Part shown: positions 31,588-41,737 of the stretch, piece by piece | Layout: every line of letters starts with the position of its first letter | Numbering within the stretch: the stretch's first letter is position 1 | Translations under genes and position numbers: made by a program | From: Strigamia acuminata | Taxonomy: Eukaryota; Arthropoda; Chilopoda; Geophilomorpha; Linotaeniidae | Length of the DNA stretch: 64,000 bases | Assembly: GCA_949358305.1 (NCBI GenBank) | Contig: OX442319.1 | Span: forward strand, 8,618,001 to 8,682,000 | Direction of reading: 5' to 3' | The notes under the pieces: generated by a model | Seen by the model: the letters and a program-made list of their open reading frames with translations, nothing else | Told to the model about the DNA's origin: nothing | Database searches by the model: none

Positions 31588-34353
31588 ATGGCACTACGTA
31601 AAACATGGGGACCATTAGACCCCGCTTGCATCACTCGTGGCGGGATATTTCGAGGCGCGCTGCCCGATTTTTACCGACGATGTTTCGGCGAAGACGCCGA
31701 CCCTTGGCGCCTGCGAATACTACATTCCCGATGCATCGCCCGACGTTGGGTACGAGACTGCACGCTCCTGGATACGTTCCCGGAGGGAATGCGCGAAGGC
31801 ATCGCCACAGAGTTAGCTCGTGACGATGACCCGAAATCGCCGATTTTCCACCCCGGATTGTCAAGTCAGTACACTGGCAACCCGGCGGAGGAACACGTGC
31901 TGCATGCGTGGCGAGCAGCCGAGACAGAAGAGGCCCGTGAGGCCATCTACCAGCATTATAGACAACAGCTGGTGGATACCGCTACGGCAGTGGCCGAGCG
32001 CATCCTCCAAAACGAGGGGATGACCGCGGATGATATTCATCTGTGGTTTGAGAGGCTGCGATTGGGAGAGAGTACGCCCCAGTGGAGACCTCGGATGGGA
32101 ATTTTGACGTCCCAAGCCGAGATGTGGCAGCTCCACTACCTGGGGATTTTGGGGCCCAAGAGCAGCTACCCGCGGAAGCGCAAGCGCTCCAAAGGCGCCG
32201 GGGACAGCCAGTCGCGTTCCCCAGCGACAACCAAGAAGCAGCGTGTCGCTCAAAACACGACTGAAGGCAACGAAGCTGGGCCATCCACTAGTACGGTGCG
32301 TGACCCTTCGCAGTATTCCCGACCGCGAATTTTCATAAACCGTCAGATTAAAGACGGTAAGGAGTGCAAGGAGGTTTGGATGTCTGGTGACGAAGAGCGA
32401 GTCTCTCGTCCCAGCACTTCTAGACGTCCGCTGACTCATCGCGAGCAGCGGAAAAAAGATCGCAAAGAGCGATACTTCGCGAGGTGCGAAGCTCGGGGCC
32501 GTCCCATCCCCGAACCCGCCTACGCCTCCAAGAGAGCGGGTCGACGAGGTGGTAGCCAGTCAGGTGAGCGAAACGTCCCAGCGGCAGATACGCGGGACCT
32601 TCGCGAGATTCTGACTCAGATGAAGCGGACGAAACTGACACGTTTCGATCCCGCGATGAAACACGCCAGGAAGATGGGTGTTGTCACCGACGGGAAGGTG
32701 ACCCCACACGAGGTGGCAAGGTGGCTCGCAGACTACATTAATTCGCGACCACGACCCGATGGCATGCCAACCGCCATCGTGCAGCCTTCAGGCTCCGGAC
32801 AACATCTCCCGGCGCTCCAAGTCGCAATGACTGGAGTGCAGACGACGGAGACGCCACCACCGCCGACGCAGCCAACACCACCGCTGCCGACGCCGACGCT
32901 GCCGACCAAGACGCAGCCGCCTCCGAACCTGCCGCCGCCGTCGTTGTTGAATTCGAGCGATCCGCCGGATTTACCCACCGACCGCTCAGTCCCTTCCCCC
33001 GTTGGACAGAGCATTGCGCAGGAATGTCGAGCCAATTTGACCGGCATTTACAGGCCGAGCCAACCCCGATCCGGTTCCTCGGCCCTGTTTTTCGAGAGGC
33101 GAGACGAAGAAGCGCGACTCGCGAGAGAAGCCGCCAATCCGACTATCTCCGAGCTCTCAGCGTTTCGCTTCGTGATGGAAGACCCAAGAGTCTCCGCGCC
33201 CGCCTTGCGAGGTGTGGATCAGGCCCAGCGATATTTCATCGAATGGGCAACGGCGATGATGAGTAAGCTCTCGTGTGCCTTCACTGCGGATTCGGAGCGA
33301 TCGAATCCAGTGAATCGTCGCAGCCTACAGCTATCATTGACCAAGGTCATGATGCAGCTGCTAACCCCAGCACTCTTCGGAGAAGGGCGTCAGGCGATGG
33401 CCGCATGGTCTGTCGTGGACAGAGAGGGTGTACAGGTTCCCCGTGCACTCCTCGCAGAGTGGAGCTCCATTCTGCCCGACCCTGTGTTGACTCGGTACGA
33501 GCTAACCAGGGATGTGGTAAACCCCGAATTTGAGGGGTACAAGTTGCGAAGCACGGCGTTTCGTTATACCTCCGCCACCTGGACAGCGGCGCCTACCCAA
33601 CAACTGCGCGCCTTGACCATCCAGACGGAAGAATCGGCAGAGGATGTAGAAATGGTGATCTCGCCGACGAGCGGAGTTCCGATTCCGCCACCGATGCCTG
33701 CGGAGATATCCCCGCAAGGACCCGCCCTGTTCGAAGTGGCGGGTAAACCAAAGCGCTTGCTGTGCCGAACGCCACCCGTCAGGTCCGTCGAGCAAACGAA
33801 GCCGACACCGCCCGGGACCTCACCGGCCCGAGCGGCGACAACGACGCAAGCCGCTATTCCCGCGGCCACCCAGAAGCCGAAGCCGGCACCGCCTCCGCCA
33901 GACTATTACGGGCGAATCATCGAAGAGTTTCCCCATCTCTCGATGACGACGGCGACCAGGAGGTTTATCCTCGCGCAGCGGGACAAAGGCAAATCAGTCT
34001 TCATCTGGCTTCACAACCAGATCCGGAAGACTAGAGACCTCATCTTCCACCAGAGGTTGCTGAGAGCCCACCGTGTGCCAGTGACGCCAGCGGAAGCCAA
34101 TGCCATCCGGCATACGAACACCGGCTTCTCCGCCTACATCCCGAGCGTTTGGTTACACGAGAGGACGCGTGCCCCGCATGAGCCAGTTGACGGCCATGCA
34201 TTATGCTTCATTACGGAGCATGAGGACCCCCGAGATCGGTCCTCGGCGTTAGTAGGCGATCTACCCGCGCCACCCGGCACTCAACCGCCTGTCCCTGGAG
34301 TGAGTTACGCCCAGGTGACGGACTCAGTGTCGGGTCCCCCAGGAAAGAAGTGA
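31588..34353 (+). CDS. Third ORF of the LTR element, unknown function (921 aa)
   Basis: I do not recognise this protein. The ATG at 31588 follows a strong splice acceptor. Visible features, left to right: an N-terminal region of about 200 residues rich in Arg, Trp and Glu with predicted helices (MALRKTWGPLDPACITRGG); a basic cluster, PRKRKRSKG, resembling a nuclear signal. After that come a second charged region (HREQRKKDRKERY), a proline-rich linker (about residues 420-470), and a folded-looking segment around FVMEDPRVSAPALRGVDQAQ. A second Pro-rich linker and a C-terminal domain with TRRFILAQRDKGKSVFIWLH complete it. There is no signal peptide, no TM span and no envelope cysteine pattern, so it is not an Env. 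High GC like gag and pol, so it has been part of the element for some time. Confidence 0.85.
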   Translation: MALRKTWGPLDPACITRGGIFRGALPDFYRRCFGEDADPWRLRILHSRCIARRWVRDCTLLDTFPEGMREGIATELARDDDPKSPIFHPGLSSQYTGNPAEEHVLHAWRAAETEEAREAIYQHYRQQLVDTATAVAERILQNEGMTADDIHLWFERLRLGESTPQWRPRMGILTSQAEMWQLHYLGILGPKSSYPRKRKRSKGAGDSQSRSPATTKKQRVAQNTTEGNEAGPSTSTVRDPSQYSRPRIFINRQIKDGKECKEVWMSGDEERVSRPSTSRRPLTHREQRKKDRKERYFARCEARGRPIPEPAYASKRAGRRGGSQSGERNVPAADTRDLREILTQMKRTKLTRFDPAMKHARKMGVVTDGKVTPHEVARWLADYINSRPRPDGMPTAIVQPSGSGQHLPALQVAMTGVQTTETPPPPTQPTPPLPTPTLPTKTQPPPNLPPPSLLNSSDPPDLPTDRSVPSPVGQSIAQECRANLTGIYRPSQPRSGSSALFFERRDEEARLAREAANPTISELSAFRFVMEDPRVSAPALRGVDQAQRYFIEWATAMMSKLSCAFTADSERSNPVNRRSLQLSLTKVMMQLLTPALFGEGRQAMAAWSVVDREGVQVPRALLAEWSSILPDPVLTRYELTRDVVNPEFEGYKLRSTAFRYTSATWTAAPTQQLRALTIQTEESAEDVEMVISPTSGVPIPPPMPAEISPQGPALFEVAGKPKRLLCRTPPVRSVEQTKPTPPGTSPARAATTTQAAIPAATQKPKPAPPPPDYYGRIIEEFPHLSMTTATRRFILAQRDKGKSVFIWLHNQIRKTRDLIFHQRLLRAHRVPVTPAEANAIRHTNTGFSAYIPSVWLHERTRAPHEPVDGHALCFITEHEDPRDRSSALVGDLPAPPGTQPPVPGVSYAQVTDSVSGPPGKK

Positions 34354-34378
34354 TCGCTCAGCCCCACGGTCTGAGCTC

Positions 34379-34389
34379 GGAGGGGGAAG
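34379..34389 (+). promoter_or_regulatory. Polypurine tract
   Basis: GGAGGGGGAAG directly before the 3' LTR; primes plus-strand DNA synthesis. Confidence 0.85.
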
Positions 34390-35408
34390 TGTTGTGACCC
34401 GACTGGACCGGGGTCAACGAAGAGTTTCTCTCGTGACCTCGTTTCGGGTGTAAGGGGAGCCGCAAGCGCGTCTCCCTTCCCTCAGTGCATTGACATCTAG
34501 TCAATGGACAGGCGTCTGCCCTGAGGGAGTGGGGATGGCTCGTCCACCCCACCATTGGGTGATTCCGGTCACCTGTCAACCCCGCTTTGTGCAAAGGAAT
34601 GTGCCTTGCACTGAGCGGGCAGAACCAACACAACCATCAAACGAGAAACACACGTAAACCCGTCGTCCTACAAGATCAGGCCCAAGTAAATATACTGGGA
34701 TTGACCAAGGACAAAGGACAATTTACCGTGAGTACGTTTGGTCAGTGTCAAACTCCGCAGAGTAACCTGCGAGATAAGATTACCACACTATTTTAGCACA
34801 CCAGCTAGAAATAGTAAAAACCACTCCAGTTTAGCGAGTTGTGCAGACAAACGGTCGCACAAGCCTAAACTGCAGTAAAACCACGACGAGCGTTCCCGCC
34901 GCTGTGTGACCGCCGGGAGCCAGAAGAGTCCGCCGCTGTGTGATCGCCGGACACCACACAAAAACCTAGACAACAGCCCGAAGTAAGCCTTTTAACTAAG
35001 CATTCACTCGCGCCCGACCAGCGTGAGCCCGAAGGACCAGCCAGAGACGAGCCGAGGACGCCATATTGCCACGCCGGCCCAAGACGACACCACGTTGCCA
35101 CAACGAGGACGCCATCTTGGACACGACCGAGACAACAGACGACCTCGCCGATTCCAGCCAGCTTTCATCATACCTTTACCTTTCCATTTCCCTTCACCCA
35201 TTCCGATTTACCTTTTACCTACCTTTTATATATATATATATAGAAGATATATCTGTACATTGTCCCACAGAATAAATCTATATTATATTTTACCTTTTAT
35301 ATCTGTGTAATCATTTCTTTGGGTAAACCGCTTGAGCAAAGCGGTAGTGAGTTAGTCGAATTAAGTAATCAACCCACGAGTTAGCGACGGTTAGAGTTGA
35401 GCGCGACA
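34390..35408 (+). repeat. 3' long terminal repeat
   Basis: Same length (1,019 bp) as the 5' LTR and no visible difference. Followed by the AATG duplication at 35409-35412. Confidence 0.95.
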
Positions 35409-36240
35409 AATGTATTGGTGGTGGTTGGAAAGGAAAGAAGAAAAGAAGCGACCCTAAACTCGAAGTTAAAATTTGCAGTTCGTGTTAAAAGATTGGATGT
35501 TTATTTCGACGACATCTCGGTGCGTTTGATTGAATGGTTGGAGTTACTTCGACAGTTCGGTGTTGACAAAGTGTTTGTTTACGAGTTGGTCCTTCATCCA
35601 AATGTGACTAAAGTTTTGAAATATTACGAAAAACAAAACTTTGTTCGTGTTTCGCTTTTAACGTTACCAGGAATTAGCCTGAATGAAAAATCACTCATGA
35701 ATATTTATTTGAAATATAGAACGAGCTTTAAAACGCAAGCGGAAGTAATCCCCTACAACGATATCGTTGCAGGACTATGTAATCGTATTCGTGGCGATGG
35801 CGGTAAAAACAATACAATCGATTGTTTTTACCGCTATCGCCACGAAATACGATTACATAGTCCTTCTGGGCGTCTATGAAATAATTGTACCATTGAAAGA
35901 TAACACCTGAAATAAACTATTGCTGCGAGTCATTGGTAATGACACAAAACCCAGTGATTCATTTCGTCTTTTAAGTTTTTTTTTCTATGATTATCTTCCT
36001 CACTTTAACGGATCTACACCGATCTATATAGATTACGCGGGTGGAAATAGGAAATGTGAAATAAAATGGATTGATTAGAATATTGCTCAATTGCAGCACT
36101 ATCAAAGAGAATGTCCTCAATCTCCAATGGAAACTTTCGTACATTATTCGCATAAGAATTCACCTACTGATGACATTTTTAGAACCTGTTGTTAACAGAG
36201 TGAATGTTTCACTCATGAGTTTAGGATTCTTGAATTAATT
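35409..36240 (+). pseudogene. GT92 pseudogene B, 3' piece
   Basis: It resumes at NVLVVVGKERRKEAT, interrupted only by the LTR element. The FDDISVRLIEWLELLRQFGV segment is open to about 35770. A foldback duplication (35772-35863) then breaks it. The DVDE motif is lost, stops follow, and the remaining C-terminal pieces match pseudogene A (KCEIKWID; LLHYQRECPQSPMET). It ends near 36240 with the same 3' sequence as pseudogene A. Confidence 0.9.
35772..35863. repeat. Foldback duplication inside pseudogene B
   Basis: The segment starting GGACTATGTAATCGTATTCG is followed after 7 bp by its inverted copy ending TACGATTACATAGTCC, with arms of about 42 bp. The repeated sequence is the conserved YRHRHEYDYIV coding segment. 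Confidence 0.9.
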
Positions 36241-37068
36241 AAAACGTTTGCAATTGTTCTACGGCATTTTCAAAGTGTACACTGTAAGAATTTTGCACAA
36301 ATAAATTAATCGTATGCAGTGATAGTTGACAGTAAGCGTATACTTATAAGTACACCGCGACCGAGGGAAAGTAAAGAAAATCTACAAATTGCTCCTCGTC
36401 GTTGCCTCTGGCCCACTGATCATTGTATCCAGTGGTACTGAATGAGAGGTCTGGTTGTAATAAAATTCTAACTTGCTCCTTTCATCAATAATGTGTGGCA
36501 GTTAAATTCGATTTAATACAACACAGTTGTTATCAACTCTGAAGAACTCATCGTCGTGGTTGGCTCCTCCGTACTCGGTATGTACTCAGGGTCAGTAAGC
36601 AATGGTACCTCTTCGTCTATTTTGACGAAATGGCAAGGGATCAGCGACTCAATGCACTACAAATGATCTGACTCGTAATTCCACAACGTTTAAATAAGGT
36701 CAAGATTAGTAAATGCTTAGAAACCCTCCTTTAGGCAAAATGATTCTTATATGCGCCACTGCTGCTTGTTAATTGGCAACAGTTTATATGTGCGAATCAA
36801 AAAAATCCAAGAAGGTCCGGGTTTCGGCACAACGTGTAATGAACCGCTTTATAGAAAGAATAAACGCGTTTTGCGATAAACGCCGGTTACGATCAAAGGG
36901 AACCTGGTCGTAAGCGAGAGCCCGTTTAGTGATAGAATGCCTGAAAGATGGCATCAAACTATCCCCTTGCTCGATCAAATCACAAATTAATTGTAACGGT
37001 TTCTTGGAACTTGTACAAATGGAAGAATACTGGCAAAGCGCGCATTCACGGTCCAGTTGAGGTTACGT
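36241..37068. other. Spacer after pseudogene B
   Basis: Colinear with the spacer after pseudogene A up to about 36540, without the foldback element. Hairpin-repeat copy 4 is at 36387-36460. From 36541 the sequence is an insert absent from the paralogue. It includes a 40-codon basic frame from 36788 (MCESKKSKKVRVSAQRVMNR) of unknown origin. Confidence 0.6.
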
Positions 37069-37668
37069 CCTGCCTAAGCGCGAACTGACATCATATATTA
37101 AATCCAAGGTCCAACCCGCTATCTCCTATGCTTCCCCCATCTTGAACTCAACTCCCCGCCGTTTCCTGATCCCTCTCAAGTCGGCCTACTACCGCATCCT
37201 CCGTGCCTCATACAAAATCCCACCTAGATCCCGTCTCACTCCATATTGCAACACCCATAAACTCCTGACCCTCTCTAACATGCTGAGGCTGAAGGACCTG
37301 TCGTCTCTCGCCGACGCTATCAGAGACCCAGGACACCCTGCCCACTATATCGCAGGATTTTACTTCTCGGACGCCGCCACCAGGATCACCCGCCGCCACT
37401 CGTTCGAGATCAACACTCGCGTCTCCACGTACCGATCTAGAACTTTCCTTTATCGCTGTACTAAGACATGGAATAATCTCCCGATGGACATCCGTGCCGT
37501 CGTCCTCGACTGCGCCGCCTTTAAATGTCGCTTCCACTGCCGCCACTTTCATCGCCGCCTAAAAAATTTCCTGTTGCTCACTCAATGTAACAATTAATCA
37601 CCCGCTGCCACTCAGCACCACACTGTATTTACTCCTCAGGAGTGCTTGATATAAATAAATAAATAAGA
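37069..37668 (+). mobile_element. 5'-truncated LINE (non-LTR retrotransposon), 3' end of the RT ORF
   Basis: The frame through 37597 matches the C-terminal part of LINE reverse transcriptases: LPKRELTSYIKSKVQPAISY, then the late motif RSRTFLYRCTKTWNNLP and a basic FHRRLKNFLLL end. It is followed by a short 3' tail of ATAAATAAATAAATAA. The catalytic part is missing, so it is dead. It inserted into the duplicated GT92 spacer after the duplication, since the paralogue at about 18110 lacks it. Confidence 0.8.
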
Positions 37669-37819
37669 CTGTCGTCAACAACTGGAGGGTAATGCCGCGC
37701 TAAACCTAGCTGGGATCCCTAGTGGCGAGATGGCTAGATCGAGCAATTGTGCATTAACTATGCGCACAAAAGACACAGATAAATACACAGTTGCAAATTG
37801 TTCTTAATCTGGTTCCTAG
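37669..37819. other. GT92 spacer resumed
   Basis: GACTGTCGTCAACAACTGGA onward matches 18119-18255, before a second insert begins near 37801. Confidence 0.6.
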
Positions 37820-38014
37820 GCACGTATCAACGGCATTCTAATAAAGGAAAAAAGCTACAAAAAGGAGTGGGTTTCTAAGCTAAGAGCGCGAGTAAACGCG
37901 AGAGGTGATTGTGTAGAGCACATCCTGGGCATTGTAAACCACATGAAAGAATGGGAGAAAGGTAACCAAACTGACCATTGGCTAATCAAAGCTCTTATCA
38001 GGTCTATGGCATAA
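37820..38014 (+). other. Unidentified coding fragment
   Basis: A 64-codon frame directly after a candidate acceptor (GGTTCCTAG) reads ARINGILIKEKSYKKEWVSK, later GDCVEHILGIVNHMKEWEKG, and stops at 38014. It lies in the stretch (about 37801-38190) absent from the paralogous spacer. A candidate donor, GGTAACC, is internal. Helical and charged; no family recognised. It may be a piece of a mobile element or captured gene. Confidence 0.35.
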
Positions 38015-38189
38015 AACCGTCTGTTCGGATCCGTCCTTTGCAAGCCCTGAGGTAAACTCAGGCCAGACTCCAAACAAAAAGGGCAAAGCCAAGCAAAAGT
38101 TAGTTCGAGAGCCAATCAGACGCGTTGTAAAGATTTAGAGAGGTGAATGGAAATGCAAATAAACCAGGCTTAATTAGGATGATTGGCAG

Positions 38190-38756
38190 GAGGAACAGTG
38201 GTTATTACAAGGCTTGGACTGATCCAATGTGATTGAGTGAATCACACACGCACAGGCCAAGGGCTAAAACAAAACATCAAGTAAATGAGGAATTCAGGTA
38301 GGTTAAACAAAATTAGGTTTATTAAGGAAATTTAACAATTAGGAACAACAAATGAAAGGGAGTACGCGTTAAACAATAGGAAGTTAAGAGCGCGCAATGC
38401 CGGATCGTGACAAGTCTTACCACAGACACTTCCATCTTCGATTTTTCAAGCCACAAATAATGTAACAATTTTTGTGCTTTCAACTTTACACAAACTCAAT
38501 CTCAAGCTAAACAACCGTATATTTTTTTGTGGTGAGTGATCATACTTTTGTTGTGAATTTTGTTCCTATTTTTGTTCTTATTTCTGTTTTTATTTCTGTT
38601 CTTATTTTTACTCTTCGAGTACTATCATATAGTATATTATTCTATAGAATTACTATACTACAGTATCTGTCTATTACTCTACGGTTACAGAGGTTCCATA
38701 AAGAGTATTCATCCTAAATCGCTGGCCCGTTACGACATATCTTCACTCTTCTCACT
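38190..38756. other. 5' flank of GT92 copy 3
   Basis: Closely matches 18260-18801, including the AGTATATTATTCTATAGAAT and TTACAGAGGTTCCATAAAGA leader. Confidence 0.6.
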
Positions 38757-40460
38757 ATGAAACTCCCAAGCAAGTCGCGTGTACGCAAACTAGCTGTTCG
38801 ATGCTTGATTATCCTCGTTTGTTGGTCAGTTGGGTACATTGTTTATCATCAAGCAATGCAATCAGTTTCGTCTAACATTCGGCCTGCAAGTGTAAATAGC
38901 AATTTGTTGGGTGCTGAAATTAAAAAAGCACGAAAAACTGCAAGTTTAGTGACAACTGTACAAACTACATCAACCGCTGCAATAGTTTCAACTTTGAAAG
39001 TAAGTCAGGAAAGCCAGAAATTGCATCATTTGCGTGTAACGCCTGACATTCAAATCAAATACATTGAATTAATTAAAAAGTGGACTCCAAAAATTCCATC
39101 ATTGCAGTTACAATACCAAAAGACTGGATTCGAAGAAAATAACTCAACTTGTGCGACGTATCCCGAGTTAATCAACATCAACTTTCATAATGAAATTTGG
39201 CAGAAATGGACGTCTAACGCGAGCGGTGCGAGTTTTTACATTTTTGGAGCCTACTGGGACAATCGACGAGAAAACAATTCCGCAGTGCGTTTATTGGTAA
39301 TGGTTAATCGAGCGAAGCCGCCAGTTTTTATTTGTCAATTATGGTACAGTAAAAACGAGGATGAACTACCGTTTGCTGTAGAAACGAACGCAACACCTAG
39401 TTACGCATACATCTGGCGTAAACACTGGAGCAAACACAGCGACGGTTTCGTGGAACCGTATTTGCTCACATGTCCGTCAACATCTCGCAATGATCCGCCG
39501 TTATCGGTGTCTTTGGTCGATAAACCCTGCGACAACGCTACTAACAATGTCTCGGTGGTGGTTGGAAAAGAAAGAAGAAAAGAAGCGACACCAAACTCGA
39601 CGTTAAAATTTGCAGTCTGTGTTAAAGGAATGGATTTTTATTTCGACGACATCTCGGTGCGTTTGATAGAATGGTTGGAGTTACTTCGACAGTTCGGTGT
39701 TGACAAAGTGTTTGTTTACGAGTTGGCCCTTCATCCAAACGTGACTAAAGTTTTGAAATATTACGAAAAACAAAACTTTGTTCACGTTTCGCCTTTAACG
39801 TTACCAGGACGTACTCTGAATGAAAAATCACTCATCAAAACGTACTTGAAATCTAGTGTGCGATTTAAAAGGCAAGCGGAATTAATGCCCTACAACGACT
39901 GTTTTTACCGCCATCGCCTCGAATACGACTACATAGTCCTTCTGGACGTTGATGAAATAATCGTACCACTGAAAGATAACACCTGGAACAATCTCTTGCT
40001 GCGAGTCATTGGTAATGACACAAAACGCAGCGATTCATATCATGCTTTACACGTTTATTTCTACGATGATTCTCTTCACTCGCACGGATGGGATAAAGAT
40101 GTGCCGATCTATATGCACATGATGCAACACGTGTGGCGAGCTACAAACCACTTGGGAAAACTCGCTGGCGTGAAAAGTTTCTTCTGTACACAAACAGTGC
40201 TTACTTTGCACAATCATTTGCCGATCAACTGCCTGAATGCCACGGGTGGAATGAGGAATTGTAACTACAAGTCGATTGATGTAGATTTTGCTCAATTGCA
40301 GCACTATAAAAGATACTGTGTTCGTGCTGGGTTGGAATTGGATAATTGTGGCGCTCTGTTCTATAAGAATTTAACCATTGATGATAATTTAAGACGTTAT
40401 TTAGAACCTGTTGTTAATAGAACGAATGTTACACTCATAAGATTAGGATTAATGAAGTAA
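38757..40460 (+). CDS. GT92 (DUF23) glycosyltransferase, copy 3 (567 aa)
   Basis: Single exon, start MKLPSKSRVRKLAV. TM at about 13-31, identical to copy 2. The catalytic domain is intact with D397-V-D399-E and FYFDDISVRLIEWLELLRQF. The protein is a mosaic: residues about 1-110 follow copy 2, while the part from LQYQKTG through WRKHWS and STSRNDPPLSVSLVDKPCDN follows copy 1. One Cys replaces Ser in SFFCTQTVL. Same predicted Golgi type II topology and family function as the other two. It ends LGLMK instead of LGFMN. Confidence 0.9.
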   Translation: MKLPSKSRVRKLAVRCLIILVCWSVGYIVYHQAMQSVSSNIRPASVNSNLLGAEIKKARKTASLVTTVQTTSTAAIVSTLKVSQESQKLHHLRVTPDIQIKYIELIKKWTPKIPSLQLQYQKTGFEENNSTCATYPELININFHNEIWQKWTSNASGASFYIFGAYWDNRRENNSAVRLLVMVNRAKPPVFICQLWYSKNEDELPFAVETNATPSYAYIWRKHWSKHSDGFVEPYLLTCPSTSRNDPPLSVSLVDKPCDNATNNVSVVVGKERRKEATPNSTLKFAVCVKGMDFYFDDISVRLIEWLELLRQFGVDKVFVYELALHPNVTKVLKYYEKQNFVHVSPLTLPGRTLNEKSLIKTYLKSSVRFKRQAELMPYNDCFYRHRLEYDYIVLLDVDEIIVPLKDNTWNNLLLRVIGNDTKRSDSYHALHVYFYDDSLHSHGWDKDVPIYMHMMQHVWRATNHLGKLAGVKSFFCTQTVLTLHNHLPINCLNATGGMRNCNYKSIDVDFAQLQHYKRYCVRAGLELDNCGALFYKNLTIDDNLRRYLEPVVNRTNVTLIRLGLMK

Positions 40461-41737
40461 TACTGTATACTGTAAGCAATAAATTAATCGCATGCACTTT
40501 TCCCGTTACATATTTTTACCACTAGAGATTGGTCTGGTCTGTGCATTTTTTGGCTGGGTACTAGGATATGCTGACGTCAGTTACAACTGCTTCGATGTCT
40601 TATTTGTTGCGGGTTCGAACAATTTTTCGTTTGCTCTGTTAAATGTTCATGTAAATGCTTATTATCCGATATATGGATAGTTTTATATTTATGTCTCCTG
40701 TTCGACTACAGTTTGTTTTGTTTACCATTTGCTTTTGTAAAAACATGATTTTGTGGGCGCCATTTTGGTGAAATTGTGAAATTATGCAAATTTCCTGTTC
40801 CGTGTCGAGCAATTTTTTATTTTGCTTAGACTTTAAAAATTAGGAATCAAAATTACGCACACGAATCAAAATTACGCACACGATATTACTGAAAGATATC
40901 GTGTTTTTAAATGATACCACTTGTACGTACACGTTGCTGTGGTTACGATCTTTTTCGTTGAATTTGGAAACGCAATTGATTTTTTTTTGTTGATTCATGC
41001 GGGCAGCAAATCCCAACTCTCTACCTCTTCGTGGTCGTCTCTGGTGAGTCTGCATTCTAACATATGAGTGCAGCATTTACCAAATTCAATATTGATACTG
41101 TAAGACTGCATGAATTACACCCATGCATTAACTACGCTTCTGCATAAAATACACCTAAAATTAGACACGAAACGAGTTTTGCATACGTTTTAGAGTTTTT
41201 GAATGTGGGTAAAGGGCATGCGTTTTGCATTATAACCTAACACAAATGCATGTCTTTTGGATGTTACTTCGAAATAACAACGACCAAATTTTTTTCTTGA
41301 AAGAAGCTAAACTTTCCAGACATACAATCCAATCCTATCACAGCGAATGACTAAATCTTATTCTATCAATATTGATTAACGTAGATGTCTATAGAAAAAT
41401 TTGAAACATTTTGTCGAGTTTTCAGTAACAGGATTGGCTTGTAAATCACTTCAGTTCTCTTTATTCAATTAAGAAGTCATTCCTAATCAAAGAAAATCTA
41501 TATATATATTACATGTTAAACTGAATTGGAGACAGTACACAATTGGAATGGTTTGAATTTGTGACAGTGGCACGATTCCATCAAAACTATCATCAAAATA
41601 CACTCCGCTCTCCGTGTCTTTGTTTATTTATTTATTTTTAAAAATAATCATTCACTCCCATCAATGCTATTGCAACTTGGCACAAAACACACAACACTGT
41701 CACTTGCAACATTTTCCTGCAAAATATCATTTACCAA
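40461..41737. other. Right edge of the GT92 cluster
   Basis: Contains the diverged copy (40597-40830) of 9225-9450 and hairpin-repeat copy 5 (41005-41060). GATACTGTAAGACTGCATG follows, as it does after the copy near 10231. A 17-bp direct repeat, ATCAAAATTACGCACAC, occurs twice at about 40854-40880. From 41120 no gene is seen until the minus-strand stop at 41738. Confidence 0.6.
41005..41060 (+). repeat. Hairpin repeat, copy 5
   Basis: GGGCAGCAAATCCCAACTCTCT, ACCTCTTCGTG and GTCGTCTCTGG; diverged stem, same loop and same downstream sequence as the copy near 10231. Confidence 0.6.

Larger units (their letters stand above)
21905..35408 (+). mobile_element. Ty3/Gypsy LTR retrotransposon with a third gene (13,504 bp)
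   Basis: LTRs of 1,019 bp at each end show no difference I can see. They start TG and end CA, flanked by the 4-bp duplication AATG (21901-21904 and 35409-35412). Order: LTR, primer-binding site, gag, pol, a 1.4-kb region with tandem hairpins and a small exon, a third large ORF, polypurine tract, LTR. The protease, RT, RNase H, integrase order in pol is Ty3/Gypsy type. All three large frames are open. Identical LTRs imply a recent insertion, into an already dead GT92 copy. The element is long for the family because of the extra gene. Confidence 0.96.

Noticed and set aside
31588-34353. Third ORF as an envelope glycoprotein, making the element an errantivirus
   Set aside because: It has no signal peptide, TM anchor, furin-like site or paired cysteines; composition is charged and proline-rich.
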